A stretch of 64,000 nt of DNA from Niveibacterium microcysteis (GTDB taxonomy: Bacteria > Pseudomonadota > Gammaproteobacteria > Burkholderiales > Rhodocyclaceae), in contig NZ_CP071060.1 of NCBI RefSeq assembly GCF_017161445.1, forward strand, positions 3,906,001 to 3,970,000. Reading direction: 5' to 3'. Positions 9,150 through 18,379 of the stretch are shown piece after piece; position 1 is the stretch's first letter; each line of letters starts with the position of its first letter. The notes beneath the pieces were generated by a model, which saw nothing but the letters and a program-made list of their open reading frames with translations, had not been told where the DNA came from and searched no databases. Both the position numbers and the translations under genes were made by a program.

Positions 9150-9626
9150 TCAACGCAGCTTGGCGATTTCCGCCCGGATCGCTTCGATATTGCGTTCATG
9201 CAACTCGACCTGATCCTGGAATGGCTTCAGACGCTCCTGAACCTTGGCGAAGTTCTTCTCGGCGCCGCTGCGCGCGCCTTCCTGCTCGGCAAGTTCCTTC
9301 TTCGCGGACTCGAGCGCCCGCTCTTCCGTAGCCAGTTCCGTTTCGAGGATCTTGCGTCGGTCGCCATCGCGACTGCGCTGCGTTGACGCATCAACCTTCG
9401 GGAACTCCGCCGGCGATGCCGATGCGGCAGGCTTTTTGGCCGACGGACCGGGCACGGACGACACGTTCTGATCGCGCGACAACAGCGTGCAGCCCTTCTC
9501 GCCAATCTTGGTGTTCGTGTAGGTGATCTTGCCCGACACCGGATCGACACACTTGAAGATGTCGGCATGGGCCGGCAGCGAAGAGAGAAGCGCCGCAACA
9601 GCGGCCAGACAGCGAATCGTGGACAT
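9150..9626 (-). CDS. DUF4124 domain-containing exported protein
   Basis: A 158-residue protein starting MSTIRCLAAVAALLSSLPAHA, a signal peptide with cleavage after AHA. The DUF4124 motif follows (DIFKCVDPVSGKITYTNT), and then a long charged coiled coil (about residues 90-158) rich in Glu, Lys and Ala. A periplasmic or envelope location is likely. DUF4124 has no established function. It sits between glnA and ntrB and is probably co-transcribed with ntrBC. The ATG at 9626 is chosen because the signal peptide begins there; an in-frame upstream extension to 9728 would pass through the glnA terminator. Confidence 0.8.
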   Translation of the reverse strand: MSTIRCLAAVAALLSSLPAHADIFKCVDPVSGKITYTNTKIGEKGCTLLSRDQNVSSVPGPSAKKPAASASPAEFPKVDASTQRSRDGDRRKILETELATEERALESAKKELAEQEGARSGAEKNFAKVQERLKPFQDQVELHERNIEAIRAEIAKLR

Positions 9627-9726
9627 GCAGACGTCACGCGGGTGGACGGGTCGTCGAGTGTAGGCGCCGACGCGCCGGCTGCCAAGCGCCGACACGATTC
9701 GATGCACTTTCACGCTGGCGCCGGAC

Positions 9727-9752
9727 AAAAAAAAGGACGGGCAAGCCCGTCC
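9727..9752 (-). terminator. Rho-independent terminator of glnA
   Basis: GGACGGGC and GCCCGTCC form a perfect 8-bp stem with a 2-base centre. On the minus strand the stem is followed by eight T residues. It begins 28 bases after the glnA stop codon. Confidence 0.9.
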
Positions 9753-9779
9753 TCTCTGTGCTTCGGATCGACGAATCGA

Positions 9780-11189
9780 TCAGAGGCTGTAGTACATGTC
9801 GAATTCGACCGGGTGCGTGGTCATGCGGATCTTCGTCACGTCTTCCATCTTCAGCGCGATGTAAGCATCGATGAAGTCGTTCGAGAACACGCCACCGCGG
9901 GTCAGGAACTCGCGATCCTTGTCCAGCGCTTCCAGGGCCTGATCCAGCGAGGAGCAGACGGTCGGGATCAGCGCGTCTTCTTCCGGCGGCAGATCGTACA
10001 GGTTCTTGTCGGCTGCATCGCCCGGGTGGATCTTGTTCTGCACGCCATCCAGACCGGCCATCATCAGCGCGGCGAAGCACAGGTACGGGTTCGCGCCCGG
10101 ATCCGGGAAGCGGGTCTCGATACGACGCGCCTTGTCGCTGTTGACGAACGGGATACGGATCGAAGCCGAACGGTTCTTCGCCGAGTAAGCCAGCTTGACC
10201 GGTGCTTCGTAGTGCGGCACGAGGCGCTTGTACGAGTTGGTCAGCGGGTTGGTGATCGCGTTCAGCGCACGGGCGTGCTTGATGATGCCGCCGATGTAGT
10301 ACAGCGCGAACTCGGACATGCCGGCGTAGCCGTTGCCCGCGAACAGGTTCTTGCCGTCCTTCCAGATCGACTGGTGAACGTGCATGCCCGAACCGTTGTC
10401 GCCAACGATCGGCTTCGGCATGAAGGTCGCGGTCTTGCCGTACTGGTGGGCAACGTTGTGCACCACGTACTTGAGCATCTGCGTCCAGTCAGCGCGCTTG
10501 GTCAGCGTGCTGAACTTGGTGCCGATTTCGTTCTGGCCGGCGGTCGCCACTTCGTGGTGATGCACTTCGACCGGGATGCCGATCTGCTCCAGCGCCAGCA
10601 CCATCGCGGCACGGATGTCGTTGTGGCTGTCGACCGGCGGAACCGGGAAGTAACCACCCTTGACGCCCGGACGGTGGCCGGTGTTGCCGCCTTCGAACTT
10701 CTCGCCCGAAGCCCAGGCACCTTCTTCCGAGTTGATCTTGACCGAGCAGCCCGACATGTCGACATTCCACTCGACGCTGTCGAAGATGAAGAACTCGGGT
10801 TCCGGACCGAAGAAGGCGGTGTCGCCCAGACCCGAAGCCTTCAGGAAGGCTTCAGCGCGCTTGGCGATGCCGCGCGGGCAACGATCGTACGGCTTCATGT
10901 CGGTCGGATCGAGCACATCGCAAGACAGGACCAGCGTGGTCTCGTCCATGAAGGGGTCGATGAAGGCAGACGCCGGATCCGGCATCAGCAGCATGTCAGA
11001 GGCCTGGATACCCTTCCAGCCGGCGATCGAGGAGCCATCGAAAGCGTGGCCGTGCTCGAACTTCTCCTCGTCGAAGGCCGAAACCGGCACGCCGACGTGT
11101 TGCTCTTTGCCCTTGGTGTCGGTGAAACGGAAGTCGACGAACTTGACTTCGTTCTCCTTGACCATCTTCAAGACGTCTTGCGGGGACAT
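9780..11189 (-). CDS. glnA: Glutamine synthetase, type I
   Basis: Condenses glutamate and ammonia to glutamine using ATP; forms a cytoplasmic dodecamer. The 469-residue length matches GSI-beta enzymes. Visible motifs are the latch [11 protein letters not shown], the [18 protein letters not shown] segment and the adenylylation-site region near the C-terminus ([10 protein letters not shown]), so it is probably controlled by GlnE adenylylation. The ATG at 11189 (MSPQDVL) has a TAGGAGTGA ribosome-binding site; longer in-frame starts up to 11390 run through the promoter. A sigma-54 promoter and NtrC-like sites lie upstream, and a strong terminator lies downstream. Confidence 0.98.
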   Translation of the reverse strand: MSPQDVLKMVKENEVKFVDFRFTDTKGKEQHVGVPVSAFDEEKFEHGHAFDGSSIAGWKGIQASDMLLMPDPASAFIDPFMDETTLVLSCDVLDPTDMKPYDRCPRGIAKRAEAFLKASGLGDTAFFGPEPEFFIFDSVEWNVDMSGCSVKINSEEGAWASGEKFEGGNTGHRPGVKGGYFPVPPVDSHNDIRAAMVLALEQIGIPVEVHHHEVATAGQNEIGTKFSTLTKRADWTQMLKYVVHNVAHQYGKTATFMPKPIVGDNGSGMHVHQSIWKDGKNLFAGNGYAGMSEFALYYIGGIIKHARALNAITNPLTNSYKRLVPHYEAPVKLAYSAKNRSASIRIPFVNSDKARRIETRFPDPGANPYLCFAALMMAGLDGVQNKIHPGDAADKNLYDLPPEEDALIPTVCSSLDQALEALDKDREFLTRGGVFSNDFIDAYIALKMEDVTKIRMTTHPVEFDMYYSL

Positions 11190-11257
11190 ATTCACTCCTA
11201 AGGTATGGAAGCCAACTGACATTCTGCGGTGCCAAATACCGCGATCCGGATTCAAAA

Positions 11258-11273
11258 AGCACGTAGCGTGCCA
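11258..11273 (-). promoter_or_regulatory. Sigma-54 (-24/-12) promoter of glnA
   Basis: On the minus strand the sequence reads TGGCAC-GCTAC-GTGCT, with the invariant GG and GC separated by exactly 10 bases, followed by a T-rich tract. The expected start of transcription is near 11246, giving a leader of about 57 bases to the glnA ATG. NtrC-like sites lie upstream. Confidence 0.8.
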
Positions 11274-11425
11274 AAGAGCGGCCCGACCGACCCTTGCGAC
11301 ACAGGCTGCGCCGCGAGCCCGAACCGGACAAATCTCGATTTGAAAGGCGCGGTATTGTGCCACAGAGCAAGGCTCGCCTCGCGGGCGCACGGACGCCCCA
11401 AATCAGTGCAGTCGCACCATCGACA

Positions 11426-11459
11426 GCACCGCTTTGGTGCATTTGCGCCAAGTTGGCGC
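11426..11459 (-). promoter_or_regulatory. Tandem NtrC-like enhancer sites
   Basis: Two inverted repeats lie 19 bases apart centre to centre. The first, GCACC-GCTTT-GGTGC (11426-11440), matches the NtrC consensus GCACCA-N3-TGGTGC in five bases of each arm. The second, GCGCCA-AGT-TGGCGC (11445-11459), is a perfect palindrome with one symmetrical change. They lie about 180-210 bases upstream of the predicted glnA start, a normal enhancer distance. Confidence 0.65.
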
Positions 11460-11560
11460 GGGCCTGCGTCGCACGCGGAAACCTTGCGGGTGCGCGCCCG
11501 CGCGCGCATACTCGCCGCCCGGCGTTTTTTTCGCCCCACCTCTACTCCGGCACTTCCTGA

Positions 11561-12013
11561 ATGGGACACCTTAGCGACCTGCTCGGCCTCGCCCGCGACC
11601 GCGGTGAAAAGCTTGGCCTCAGCTATTCCGGCGCGCTTACGCCCGCCGAAGCCTTCACCGTCTGGCAAAACGCGCCCGGCGCAGTGCTGGTGGATGTGCG
11701 TACCCGTGCGGAATGGGAATGGGTCGGTCGAGTGCCCAATGCGGTGGAAATCGAGTGGAACAGCTGGCCAGGCGGCGAGCGCAATCCGCACTTCCTGGCA
11801 CAGCTCATGCACCAGGTCGATCGCGAGGCCCTTGTTCTGTTCCTGTGCCGCAGTGGCGCGCGATCGCACAACGCGGCGATCCTCGCCCAACAGCAGGGCT
11901 ATACCGCCTGCTACAACATTCTGGAAGGCTTCGAAGGCGACCGCGATGCGAACGGTCAGCGTGGCCACATCGGCGGCTGGCGTCACGCCGGCTTGCCATG
12001 GATCCAAGGCTGA
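11561..12013 (+). CDS. Rhodanese-like sulfurtransferase domain protein
   Basis: A 150-residue single-domain rhodanese. The segment AVLVDVRTRAEWEWVGRVPNA is the substrate-side motif, and the active-site loop is CRSGARS with Cys96 as the persulfide-carrying residue. Such proteins transfer sulfane sulfur to thiol acceptors; the acceptor is unknown. It lacks a signal peptide and is probably cytoplasmic. It lies 75 bases upstream of nadA on the same strand and may be co-transcribed with it. NadA carries an iron-sulfur cluster, but any functional link is speculation. Confidence 0.88.
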   Translation: MGHLSDLLGLARDRGEKLGLSYSGALTPAEAFTVWQNAPGAVLVDVRTRAEWEWVGRVPNAVEIEWNSWPGGERNPHFLAQLMHQVDREALVLFLCRSGARSHNAAILAQQQGYTACYNILEGFEGDRDANGQRGHIGGWRHAGLPWIQG

Positions 12014-12087
12014 GGCGGGAACGCCGCGCCACATTTCAGGTCTGCAGTATTGCGCGCCGCTCCGGCGCCACTTTCTTGAGCTCAACC

Positions 12088-13191
12088 ATGCAAGTTGCCC
12101 CCATCAGCTTTGACCGCTTCAACACCCTGCGCGACGAAGAGGCCCAGGAGCGCATTCGCGCCGCGCGCGCGCGCCTCGGCAAGAAGGCCGTGCTGCTGGT
12201 GCACCACTACCAGCGCGCCGACGTGTATCAGCACGCCGACCTGACCGGCGATTCGCTACGCCTATCGCACCTGGCCGGCCAGTCTGACGCGGACTACATC
12301 GTGTTCTGCGGTGTGCACTTCATGGCCGAAGTCGCGGACATCCTCTCCAACCCGCATCAGATCTCGATCCTCCCCGACCTCGCCGCAGGCTGTTCGATGG
12401 CCGACATGGCCAACCTGGCGAAAGTGGAGCGCTGCTGGCGCGAGCTGACCGAAGTGCTGGGCGAATCGCCCGATGCGCAGATCACGCCGGTCACCTACAT
12501 CAACTCGGCGGCTGACCTGAAGGCATTCTGCGGGGATCATGGCGGCATCGTCTGCACTTCGTCGAACGCACGCACGATTCTCGACTGGAGCTTTGCGCAG
12601 CGCCCGAAGATCCTCTTCTTCCCGGATCAGCACCTTGGCCGCTGGACGGCCCACACGATGGGCATTCCGCTCGAAGAGATGGTCGTGTGGGATCCGGATC
12701 AGGAATACGGCGGCCTGACACCGGAGCAGATCCGCAACGCGAAGATGCTGCTGTGGAAGGGCCACTGCTCGGTGCACCAGATGTTCCAGCCGGCGCACAT
12801 CCTGCGCTGGCGCAACAAGTACCCGGACGGCATCGTGATCTCGCACCCGGAGAGCCCGTTCGAAGTCTGCCGCCAATCGGAGCACGTCGGCTCGACCGAG
12901 TACATCATCAAGACCATCAAGGCTGCACCGTCCGGCACCCGCTGGCTGGTGGGCACCGAACTGAACCTCGTCAGCCGCCTGGCCGAGGAAGTGAAGGCCG
13001 ACGGCAAGATCGTCGAATTCATGTCGCCGACGGTCTGCATGTGTTCGACGATGCAGCGCATCGACCCGCAGCACCTGGCCTGGACCCTTGAAAACCTGGC
13101 TGACGGCAACATCGTCAACCGCATCAGCGTGCCAGACCACGAAGCCAAGCTCGCCAAGCTGGCGCTCGATCGCATGCTTGCGGTGTCCTGA
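12088..13191 (+). CDS. nadA: Quinolinate synthase
   Basis: Condenses iminoaspartate with dihydroxyacetone phosphate to quinolinate in NAD synthesis, using a [4Fe-4S] cluster. The 367-residue protein shows VLLVHHYQ near the N-terminus, the cluster cysteines in FCGVHFMAE, IVCTSSNA and PTVCMCSTM, and the HPESPFEV motif. I chose the ATG at 12088 (MQVAPISF) because upstream in-frame sequence overlaps the rhodanese gene and has no family similarity. A hairpin terminator follows 20 bases after the stop. Confidence 0.96.
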   Translation: MQVAPISFDRFNTLRDEEAQERIRAARARLGKKAVLLVHHYQRADVYQHADLTGDSLRLSHLAGQSDADYIVFCGVHFMAEVADILSNPHQISILPDLAAGCSMADMANLAKVERCWRELTEVLGESPDAQITPVTYINSAADLKAFCGDHGGIVCTSSNARTILDWSFAQRPKILFFPDQHLGRWTAHTMGIPLEEMVVWDPDQEYGGLTPEQIRNAKMLLWKGHCSVHQMFQPAHILRWRNKYPDGIVISHPESPFEVCRQSEHVGSTEYIIKTIKAAPSGTRWLVGTELNLVSRLAEEVKADGKIVEFMSPTVCMCSTMQRIDPQHLAWTLENLADGNIVNRISVPDHEAKLAKLALDRMLAVS

Positions 13192-13210
13192 GAAGCCGCG
13201 ACACCAAACA

Positions 13211-13243
13211 AAACGCCCCGGCGCGCAAGCGGCGGGGCGTTTT
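13211..13243. terminator. Bidirectional hairpin terminator between nadA and the convergent gene
   Basis: AAACGCCCCG pairs perfectly with CGGGGCGTTT (10 bp) around a 12-base loop. A TTTT tract follows on the plus strand, and TTTTGTTT follows on the minus strand. It can end both nadA and the convergent chalcone-isomerase-like gene. Confidence 0.88.
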
Positions 13244-13262
13244 CATTGCAACGTGGCGTCGA

Positions 13263-13862
13263 TCAGTTCGGCACGCCGAGCAGGTTGTTGCGCAGATTGG
13301 TGCGCACCTTCGGACCGATCCAGACCTTCATCACCACCGGATAGAACGCATCGCCCTGGATCGGCTGCGTTGCCAGATCCCCATTGATGCGGATCTCGGT
13401 GGTCTTGGGGCCCGGATTCCAGTCCAGCGTCACCACGTCACCCTTCACAAGCTTCGGGCGGCTGTTGAAGGCTGCCCCCATCGCCGCCAGTTGCAGGATG
13501 TTGTTCTCGACCTCGTCGCGCGTCGCGTTCTGCTTGATCCGGTCCAGCAGCACCGTCGCGAGATCCTTCGCCGAGATTTCCTTCAGCGCGACCAGGCGAA
13601 TCCGCTTCGCGCCCTTCACCGCAAAAGCCGCTTCCGGCGTGTTCGCCTTCTGCGCCATGTACAGGCCCACCACCGTCGCCTTGGAAGAGAGAATCTGCGA
13701 CGACGAAGCGCCGTTGAGCACCAGCTTCTGGCCGGCCACGGTATCGCCATCTTCAAAGCTGACGCCGTCCACATCCACCGCCGCGAAGGCCTGGCCGACA
13801 AACATCAAAAACGCCAGAGCGATGCCCCGACACAACATTTTTCCTTCAATACGCAACCGCAT
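13263..13862 (-). CDS. Chalcone isomerase-like exported protein
   Basis: About 199 residues with a signal peptide (ALAFLMFVGQAFA, cleavage near AFA) followed by a chalcone_isomerase-like fold: AVDVDGVSFEDG, LNGASSSQI, VVGLYMAQK, and a C-terminal FYPVVMKVWIGPKV. Bacterial members are periplasmic and of unknown substrate; the plant active-site residues are generally not kept. Start choices are GTG 13868, ATG 13862 (G-rich site upstream) and ATG 13838 (AAGGA close upstream). It converges on nadA through a shared terminator and is divergent from the MetA-like gene. Confidence 0.82.
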   Translation of the reverse strand: MRLRIEGKMLCRGIALAFLMFVGQAFAAVDVDGVSFEDGDTVAGQKLVLNGASSSQILSSKATVVGLYMAQKANTPEAAFAVKGAKRIRLVALKEISAKDLATVLLDRIKQNATRDEVENNILQLAAMGAAFNSRPKLVKGDVVTLDWNPGPKTTEIRINGDLATQPIQGDAFYPVVMKVWIGPKVRTNLRNNLLGVPN

Positions 13863-13926
13863 GGGCACCCCCGTCTAATTTTGTGTGCTGTCTTGTGTAA
13901 CAATCCGCGCCGTTGTTGGGATTGAA

Positions 13927-13946
13927 TCCATACGAATGGGTATGGA
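13927..13946. repeat. Short inverted repeat in a divergent promoter region
   Basis: TCCATAC and GTATGGA are perfect 7-bp arms around GAATGG, in the 159-base gap between two divergent genes. It could be an operator or a small hairpin; nothing else in the gap identifies a regulator. Confidence 0.35.
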
Positions 13947-14021
13947 AAAGAGCCAACCCGGACGCGCGAGAGGGCGGATTCTCGCAGAAGACGCCGCCAA
14001 AAAATACTAGGCAAAAGGAAA

Positions 14022-15050
14022 ATGATGAAACCACGTTCCAGTCACCATCTGATCGCGGCAATGTTGCTGACGATCACCGCGAGCGCCCCGGCGATCGCAA
14101 CCGAACGCGGCCAGCTGCGCGCCCTGCTGGGCATGCCCGGGCAGGATCTGACTTCGCCGGCGATGCCCGGTTTCTATGTGCAGGCGAACTATCAGCACTA
14201 CTACGCCGGCGAGTTCAAGGACGACGAAGGCAACACACCGGTCCAGAGCGCAAGTATTCCGGGCATCGGCAAAGTAAGCGCGGAACAGGACAGCCAGGTT
14301 CGTGCAGACGTGCTCGCGCTGCGTGCAAGCTGGATCTCGGACTACCAGCTGTGGGACGGCCGCGTTGGCGTATCTGCCACGGTGCCGCTGATCAAGACAT
14401 CGCTGACCACCAACCTCAACCGCACGACGCCGCTGCCTGCCCCGATCGGTGCCTTGGTTGATGCGCAGATCGCGAAGCTCGCCGCCGCCAACACCGGCGA
14501 AGAGTCCGGCATTGGCGACACGGAGATCGCTCCCTTCGTCGATTGGCAAACCGACACCTACCGCATCCTTTTCGCACCGGCCTTTGTCGCGCCGACGGGC
14601 AGCTACGACAAGGATCGCGCCGTGAACCCGGGCGCCGGCAACTTCTGGACTTTCCGCCCCGCACTGACGCTGGCTTACGTGACCGAGAACGGCTGGGAGT
14701 TCGGTGCGCGCACCACCTACTCGTTCAACACCAAGAACGACGACACCAAGTACACCTCCGGCCAGTACCTGCACTCGGACGGCGCCGCGATGTACCAGAT
14801 CCGCGATGGCCTGCGCATCGGCGCAGCGGGCTACATGATCGTGCAGACCACCAAGGACAAGTCGGACATTGCCGGCGCAGTGGCCGACAACGGCAACAAG
14901 GCGCGCGTGTTCGCACTGGGCCCGCAGGTGGGCTGGCAGACCGAAGATTCTTCGCTCGGCCTTGAGTTCAAGGTGCTGCAAGAATTCGGCGCACGCAACC
15001 GCCCCGAGGGCACGATCGGCTGGCTGCGCCTGATCTACCGCGTTAACTGA
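14022..15050 (+). CDS. Outer-membrane transporter-like protein, MetA/SphA (phenol degradation) family
   Basis: A 342-residue protein with a signal peptide (residues 1-26, ending PAIATERG) and an alternating beta-strand pattern ending in a barrel-type terminus (GWLRLIYRVN). Segments such as GIGDTEIAPFVDWQ, APAFVAPTGSYDKD and GWEFGARTTYSFNTKN match the Phenol_MetA_deg family of putative outer-membrane channels for hydrophobic compounds. The substrate here is unknown. The ATG at 14022 follows AAAAGGAAA; a second ATG comes immediately after it. It is a single transcription unit with its own terminator. Confidence 0.82.
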   Translation: MMKPRSSHHLIAAMLLTITASAPAIATERGQLRALLGMPGQDLTSPAMPGFYVQANYQHYYAGEFKDDEGNTPVQSASIPGIGKVSAEQDSQVRADVLALRASWISDYQLWDGRVGVSATVPLIKTSLTTNLNRTTPLPAPIGALVDAQIAKLAAANTGEESGIGDTEIAPFVDWQTDTYRILFAPAFVAPTGSYDKDRAVNPGAGNFWTFRPALTLAYVTENGWEFGARTTYSFNTKNDDTKYTSGQYLHSDGAAMYQIRDGLRIGAAGYMIVQTTKDKSDIAGAVADNGNKARVFALGPQVGWQTEDSSLGLEFKVLQEFGARNRPEGTIGWLRLIYRVN

Positions 15051-15070
15051 TCGGCGCTCGCGCTTGTACC

Positions 15071-15099
15071 AAAAAGGCCCCGTCATGCGGGGCCTTTTT
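15071..15099 (+). terminator. Rho-independent terminator of the MetA-like gene
   Basis: AAAAAGGCCCCG pairs with CGGGGCCTTTTT around a 5-base loop, with the T-tract on the plus strand. It begins 21 bases after the stop codon. By symmetry it could also work on the minus strand. Confidence 0.93.
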
Positions 15100-15274
15100 C
15101 ATTCCGGACCAGCCGCCCTCATCGCCCCCGCGGGATCGACCTCGTTTCGCCAGCGCCGCACCCGATGCAGCGCCACACGCGCCTGCCAAGAAGATCACGC
15201 CGCCGCTCACGCCGCCATGACATGTAGATTTGCCAATGTCATCATCCGGCATCCCCGTTTGAGTCCGCAACGCC

Positions 15275-18200
15275 ATGTCGGTCGCGTCCCTGCTGTCCGC
15301 AATGCTCCCCGCCTCGCTGTTCTCCTCCGAGTCACGCCTGTTCGGTTTTAGCCTCGAAGGTGACGAAACGCCCTGGCTGGTGGAGCGTTTCCGCGCACAC
15401 GAAGCGCTATCAGACCTCCCGACCTGGCAGATCGACCTGCTGAGCACCGATGCCAGCGTCGACACCGGCGCGATCTATGGCAAACAGGCAGCGCTGCGCA
15501 TCACGCTGGCCGATGGCAGCCGCATCCAGCGGAGCGGCTATGTCAGCAACGCTGTGCTGCTGGCAGCGGATGGTGGCCTTGCGCGCTATCGCCTCACACT
15601 AGTGCCATGGCTATGGTTTGCCAACGACACCGCCAACAGCCGCGTTTTCCTTGAGCAGCCGCTCACCGCAATTATCGAAAGCGTCCTGGCGCCGTACGCC
15701 AACCTGGCGCAATGGCGCCTGGCTGACGAAGTCACCGCATTCCTGGCCGAGTTGCCGCCACGTTCGCTGTGCGTGCAGTACCGGGAAACCGACTATGCCT
15801 TTCTCTCCCGCCTGCTTGCCGAGGAAGGGCTTGGCTTCTGTTTTCGCGAGCTAGCCGAAGATGGCGCACCGGCCGACTCCGTATCGCAACAGGCCTTGCA
15901 TGAGTGGCTGATCTTCGCTGACGCCGCGGCGCTGCCGCAGGATCGCTGCGCAGCATCGGCCGCGGGTGGCGCGGGCCTGCGCTTTCATCGCGCAGCCGCC
16001 CCCGAAGAGCAGGACAGCATCCTCGCCTTCGGCGCACAGCGGCGCTTCACCGCGTCAGTCACCACACTGCTGTCGACCGATTACAAGGCGGACACCAGCA
16101 TCAGCGCATCGCTGCCAGCCGCGCGCCCCGTCGGCGGGCCAAACGCCCCCGCGCTGGAGGACTACGACTTCGCCGGCGCCTATGCGTTCGCCAACTCCAG
16201 CCTGGCTGAACGCTATGCCCGACTCGCTCGAGAGGCCATCGAGGCGCGCCAGGAAACTTGGCTGGGCCACGCAACGGTGCGCACGCTGCGCCCAGGTACG
16301 TGGTTCGACCTGAAGACCAGCCTCATCGACGATCTTGCGACCTTGTTGCCTTCGGCAGCGGGTGGCAGCCAGGAGCGCCGCTTCCTCGTCTGCTCGGTTG
16401 AGGCCGCCGGCAAGAACAACCTGCCGGTGGGGCTGTCGGAAGCGGCCGGCCGCTTGCGCAACACCAACGATGCCGCCATCGCGCTCTCGCCCGCCCTGCT
16501 CGCCGCGAGCGAAGAACACGGTTTCGCTTGTCACTTCAGCGCACAGCGTGCGCTGATCCCGTGGCGCCCCCAACTCACGGACGACACCGGTGCCCGCCTG
16601 AACCCGCGCCCCACCGCATCCGGCCTCCAGCACGCCGTGGTCGTCGGCGCCAATGGCGAAGAGGTCGCCTCCGGTACACAGGAAGTACATACCGATTCGC
16701 TGGGCCGCATCCGGGTGCGCTTTCTGTGGCAGCAGCCGGATGACCCCGCATCCTGCTGGGTACGCGTGGTGACCCGCCATGCCGGATCGAATGCCGGCAC
16801 CCGCTTTATCCCGCGCATCGGTCAGGAAGTTCTGATCAGCTTCATGAACGGCGACATCGATCGGCCAGTGTGCGTCGGTGCAGCCTTCAACGGCCGCGGC
16901 GAGAATGGGGTCGCACCCTCCCCCGGCGGCCGTGCCAGTGCGCCCGATCCCGATGTCTTCACGTTGGCCAACGATCGCGCCGCGAGCGCACAAGGCAACC
17001 TCACCGGCGGTCATGCGCCGCTGTGGCATGCCGCAGGGGCGGGGGACGCGAACCACCGCAACGCGGGTGCGTTCTCCGGCATCCGCAGTCGTGCCTGGGG
17101 GGGTGGCGGCTGGAGCGAGCTGGTGTTCGACGACTCCGACAACCAACTGCGCACCCAAGTCAGCACTACGCAGCAGGCAACGAGCCTCGCACTGGGTCAC
17201 CTGATCCACACCAGCGACAACTACCGCGGCAGCTTCCGCGGCAAGGGTTTCGAGCTGCGCACCGACGCGTTCGGCGCAATCAACGGCGGGCGCGGCGTCC
17301 TGCTCTCCAGCTACGCGCAGCGCAGCGGGGATGTCGCGGGCGACAACGCCGCCGGGGTTGCGCTCGCGCGTCAGGCACAAAAGCTCGCCGAAGCGATGAA
17401 TGGTGCTGCGAAGACGCACCAGACCGTGCCCTACGCGAGCCATGTGGGCGGCACCAAAGCCAACGCCTGCGCGCTGACACCGCAAAAACCCCTCGCAGCC
17501 GCACTCACCGAAGCGCTCTCCGGTTGCGTAGCAGCCGAAGACCTCGGTGCCGCCTACATGGATGCCGCGCTGCCGATCAAGAAACAAGGCGTGCCGCACA
17601 GCGCGGCAGCACTGCTCGCCGTCTCCGCCAAAGCTGGCATCGCCCTCACCGCCGCCGACAGCATCACGCTCGCCGCCAACGAAACGGCGCTCTTCGCCAC
17701 CGGTGCGAATCAGGAATGGGTCACGCAAGGCAACACGCGGCTGCACACCGGCCAGACGCTCGGCATCCTCGCTGGTGCCGAGAAGGCTGGAGACGGCGGC
17801 ATGGGACTGTCGATGATCGCAGGCGCCGGCCCGCTGCGCCTCGAAGCCCACAGCGACATCCTGCAGATCGCAGCCAAGGACGACCTGAAGATCCTCTCCG
17901 CCAACGCCTCAGCCGACTTCGCCGCCGCCAAGAAGATTCACCTCGCCACGGCAGGCGGCGCAGCCATCACCATCGAAGGCGGCAACATCACGGTGCAGTG
18001 TCCGGGCACGCTCACGGTGCATGCGAGTCAGAAGAGCTTTGCGGCCGGCGGACACGTCGTAGCAGACCTACCTCACATGCCCGCGATTGATATGCCGGCA
18101 AGCACCCTCGAATTCCGCCATATCACCGAATGGGGCGAAGGCATCGTTGGACGCAAATTCAAGGCACTCCTTAGTAACGGCGAAGTAAGGACCGGTGTAC

Positions 18201-18379
18201 TCGACGAACAGGGCTTTGCCCGAATCGATGGAGTTCCGGTTGGCACGACTGCCAAGATCGAATACCTGCGCGAAACCCGCGATGCAAAGTCGCTCGTTAG
18301 CTCGGCTGTTGATGACGATCTCCACGAACTGCTGAGATGGACAGCCGCTTCAGCGCCAAATTCCGGAGAGAAAGCATGA
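15275..18379 (+). CDS. vgrG: Type VI secretion VgrG spike protein with DUF2345 and C-terminal extension
   Basis: A 1034-residue VgrG, the trimeric spike of type VI secretion. The N-terminal gp27-like part (about residues 20-420) includes LCVQYRETDYAFLSRLLAEE. The gp5 OB-fold follows (about 430-545) with RIRVRFLWQQPDDPASCWVR and the IPRIGQEVLISFMNGDIDRP signature. Then come the Vgr/Rhs element region with WSELVFDDSDNQLR, and DUF2345 (about 775-925). The last 90 or so residues after DUF2345 form a separate tail that may dock cargo. Its stop overlaps the start of the toxin gene (ATGA), so spike and cargo are coupled. No tss core genes are in the window. Confidence 0.94.
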   Translation: MSVASLLSAMLPASLFSSESRLFGFSLEGDETPWLVERFRAHEALSDLPTWQIDLLSTDASVDTGAIYGKQAALRITLADGSRIQRSGYVSNAVLLAADGGLARYRLTLVPWLWFANDTANSRVFLEQPLTAIIESVLAPYANLAQWRLADEVTAFLAELPPRSLCVQYRETDYAFLSRLLAEEGLGFCFRELAEDGAPADSVSQQALHEWLIFADAAALPQDRCAASAAGGAGLRFHRAAAPEEQDSILAFGAQRRFTASVTTLLSTDYKADTSISASLPAARPVGGPNAPALEDYDFAGAYAFANSSLAERYARLAREAIEARQETWLGHATVRTLRPGTWFDLKTSLIDDLATLLPSAAGGSQERRFLVCSVEAAGKNNLPVGLSEAAGRLRNTNDAAIALSPALLAASEEHGFACHFSAQRALIPWRPQLTDDTGARLNPRPTASGLQHAVVVGANGEEVASGTQEVHTDSLGRIRVRFLWQQPDDPASCWVRVVTRHAGSNAGTRFIPRIGQEVLISFMNGDIDRPVCVGAAFNGRGENGVAPSPGGRASAPDPDVFTLANDRAASAQGNLTGGHAPLWHAAGAGDANHRNAGAFSGIRSRAWGGGGWSELVFDDSDNQLRTQVSTTQQATSLALGHLIHTSDNYRGSFRGKGFELRTDAFGAINGGRGVLLSSYAQRSGDVAGDNAAGVALARQAQKLAEAMNGAAKTHQTVPYASHVGGTKANACALTPQKPLAAALTEALSGCVAAEDLGAAYMDAALPIKKQGVPHSAAALLAVSAKAGIALTAADSITLAANETALFATGANQEWVTQGNTRLHTGQTLGILAGAEKAGDGGMGLSMIAGAGPLRLEAHSDILQIAAKDDLKILSANASADFAAAKKIHLATAGGAAITIEGGNITVQCPGTLTVHASQKSFAAGGHVVADLPHMPAIDMPASTLEFRHITEWGEGIVGRKFKALLSNGEVRTGVLDEQGFARIDGVPVGTTAKIEYLRETRDAKSLVSSAVDDDLHELLRWTAASAPNSGEKA

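Noticed and set aside
9567..11201. 544-codon plus-strand frame opposite glnA
   Set aside because: Shadow of glnA, which has complete motifs, ribosome-binding site, promoter and terminator on the minus strand.
11229..11362. Two further TGGCAC elements on the minus strand (11229-11234 and 11357-11362) upstream of glnA
   Set aside because: Neither has GC exactly 10 bases after GG, which sigma-54 requires; only the copy at 11258-11273 does.
16055..17851. 598-codon minus-strand frame inside vgrG
   Set aside because: Shadow of the VgrG coding frame; no recognisable protein features.
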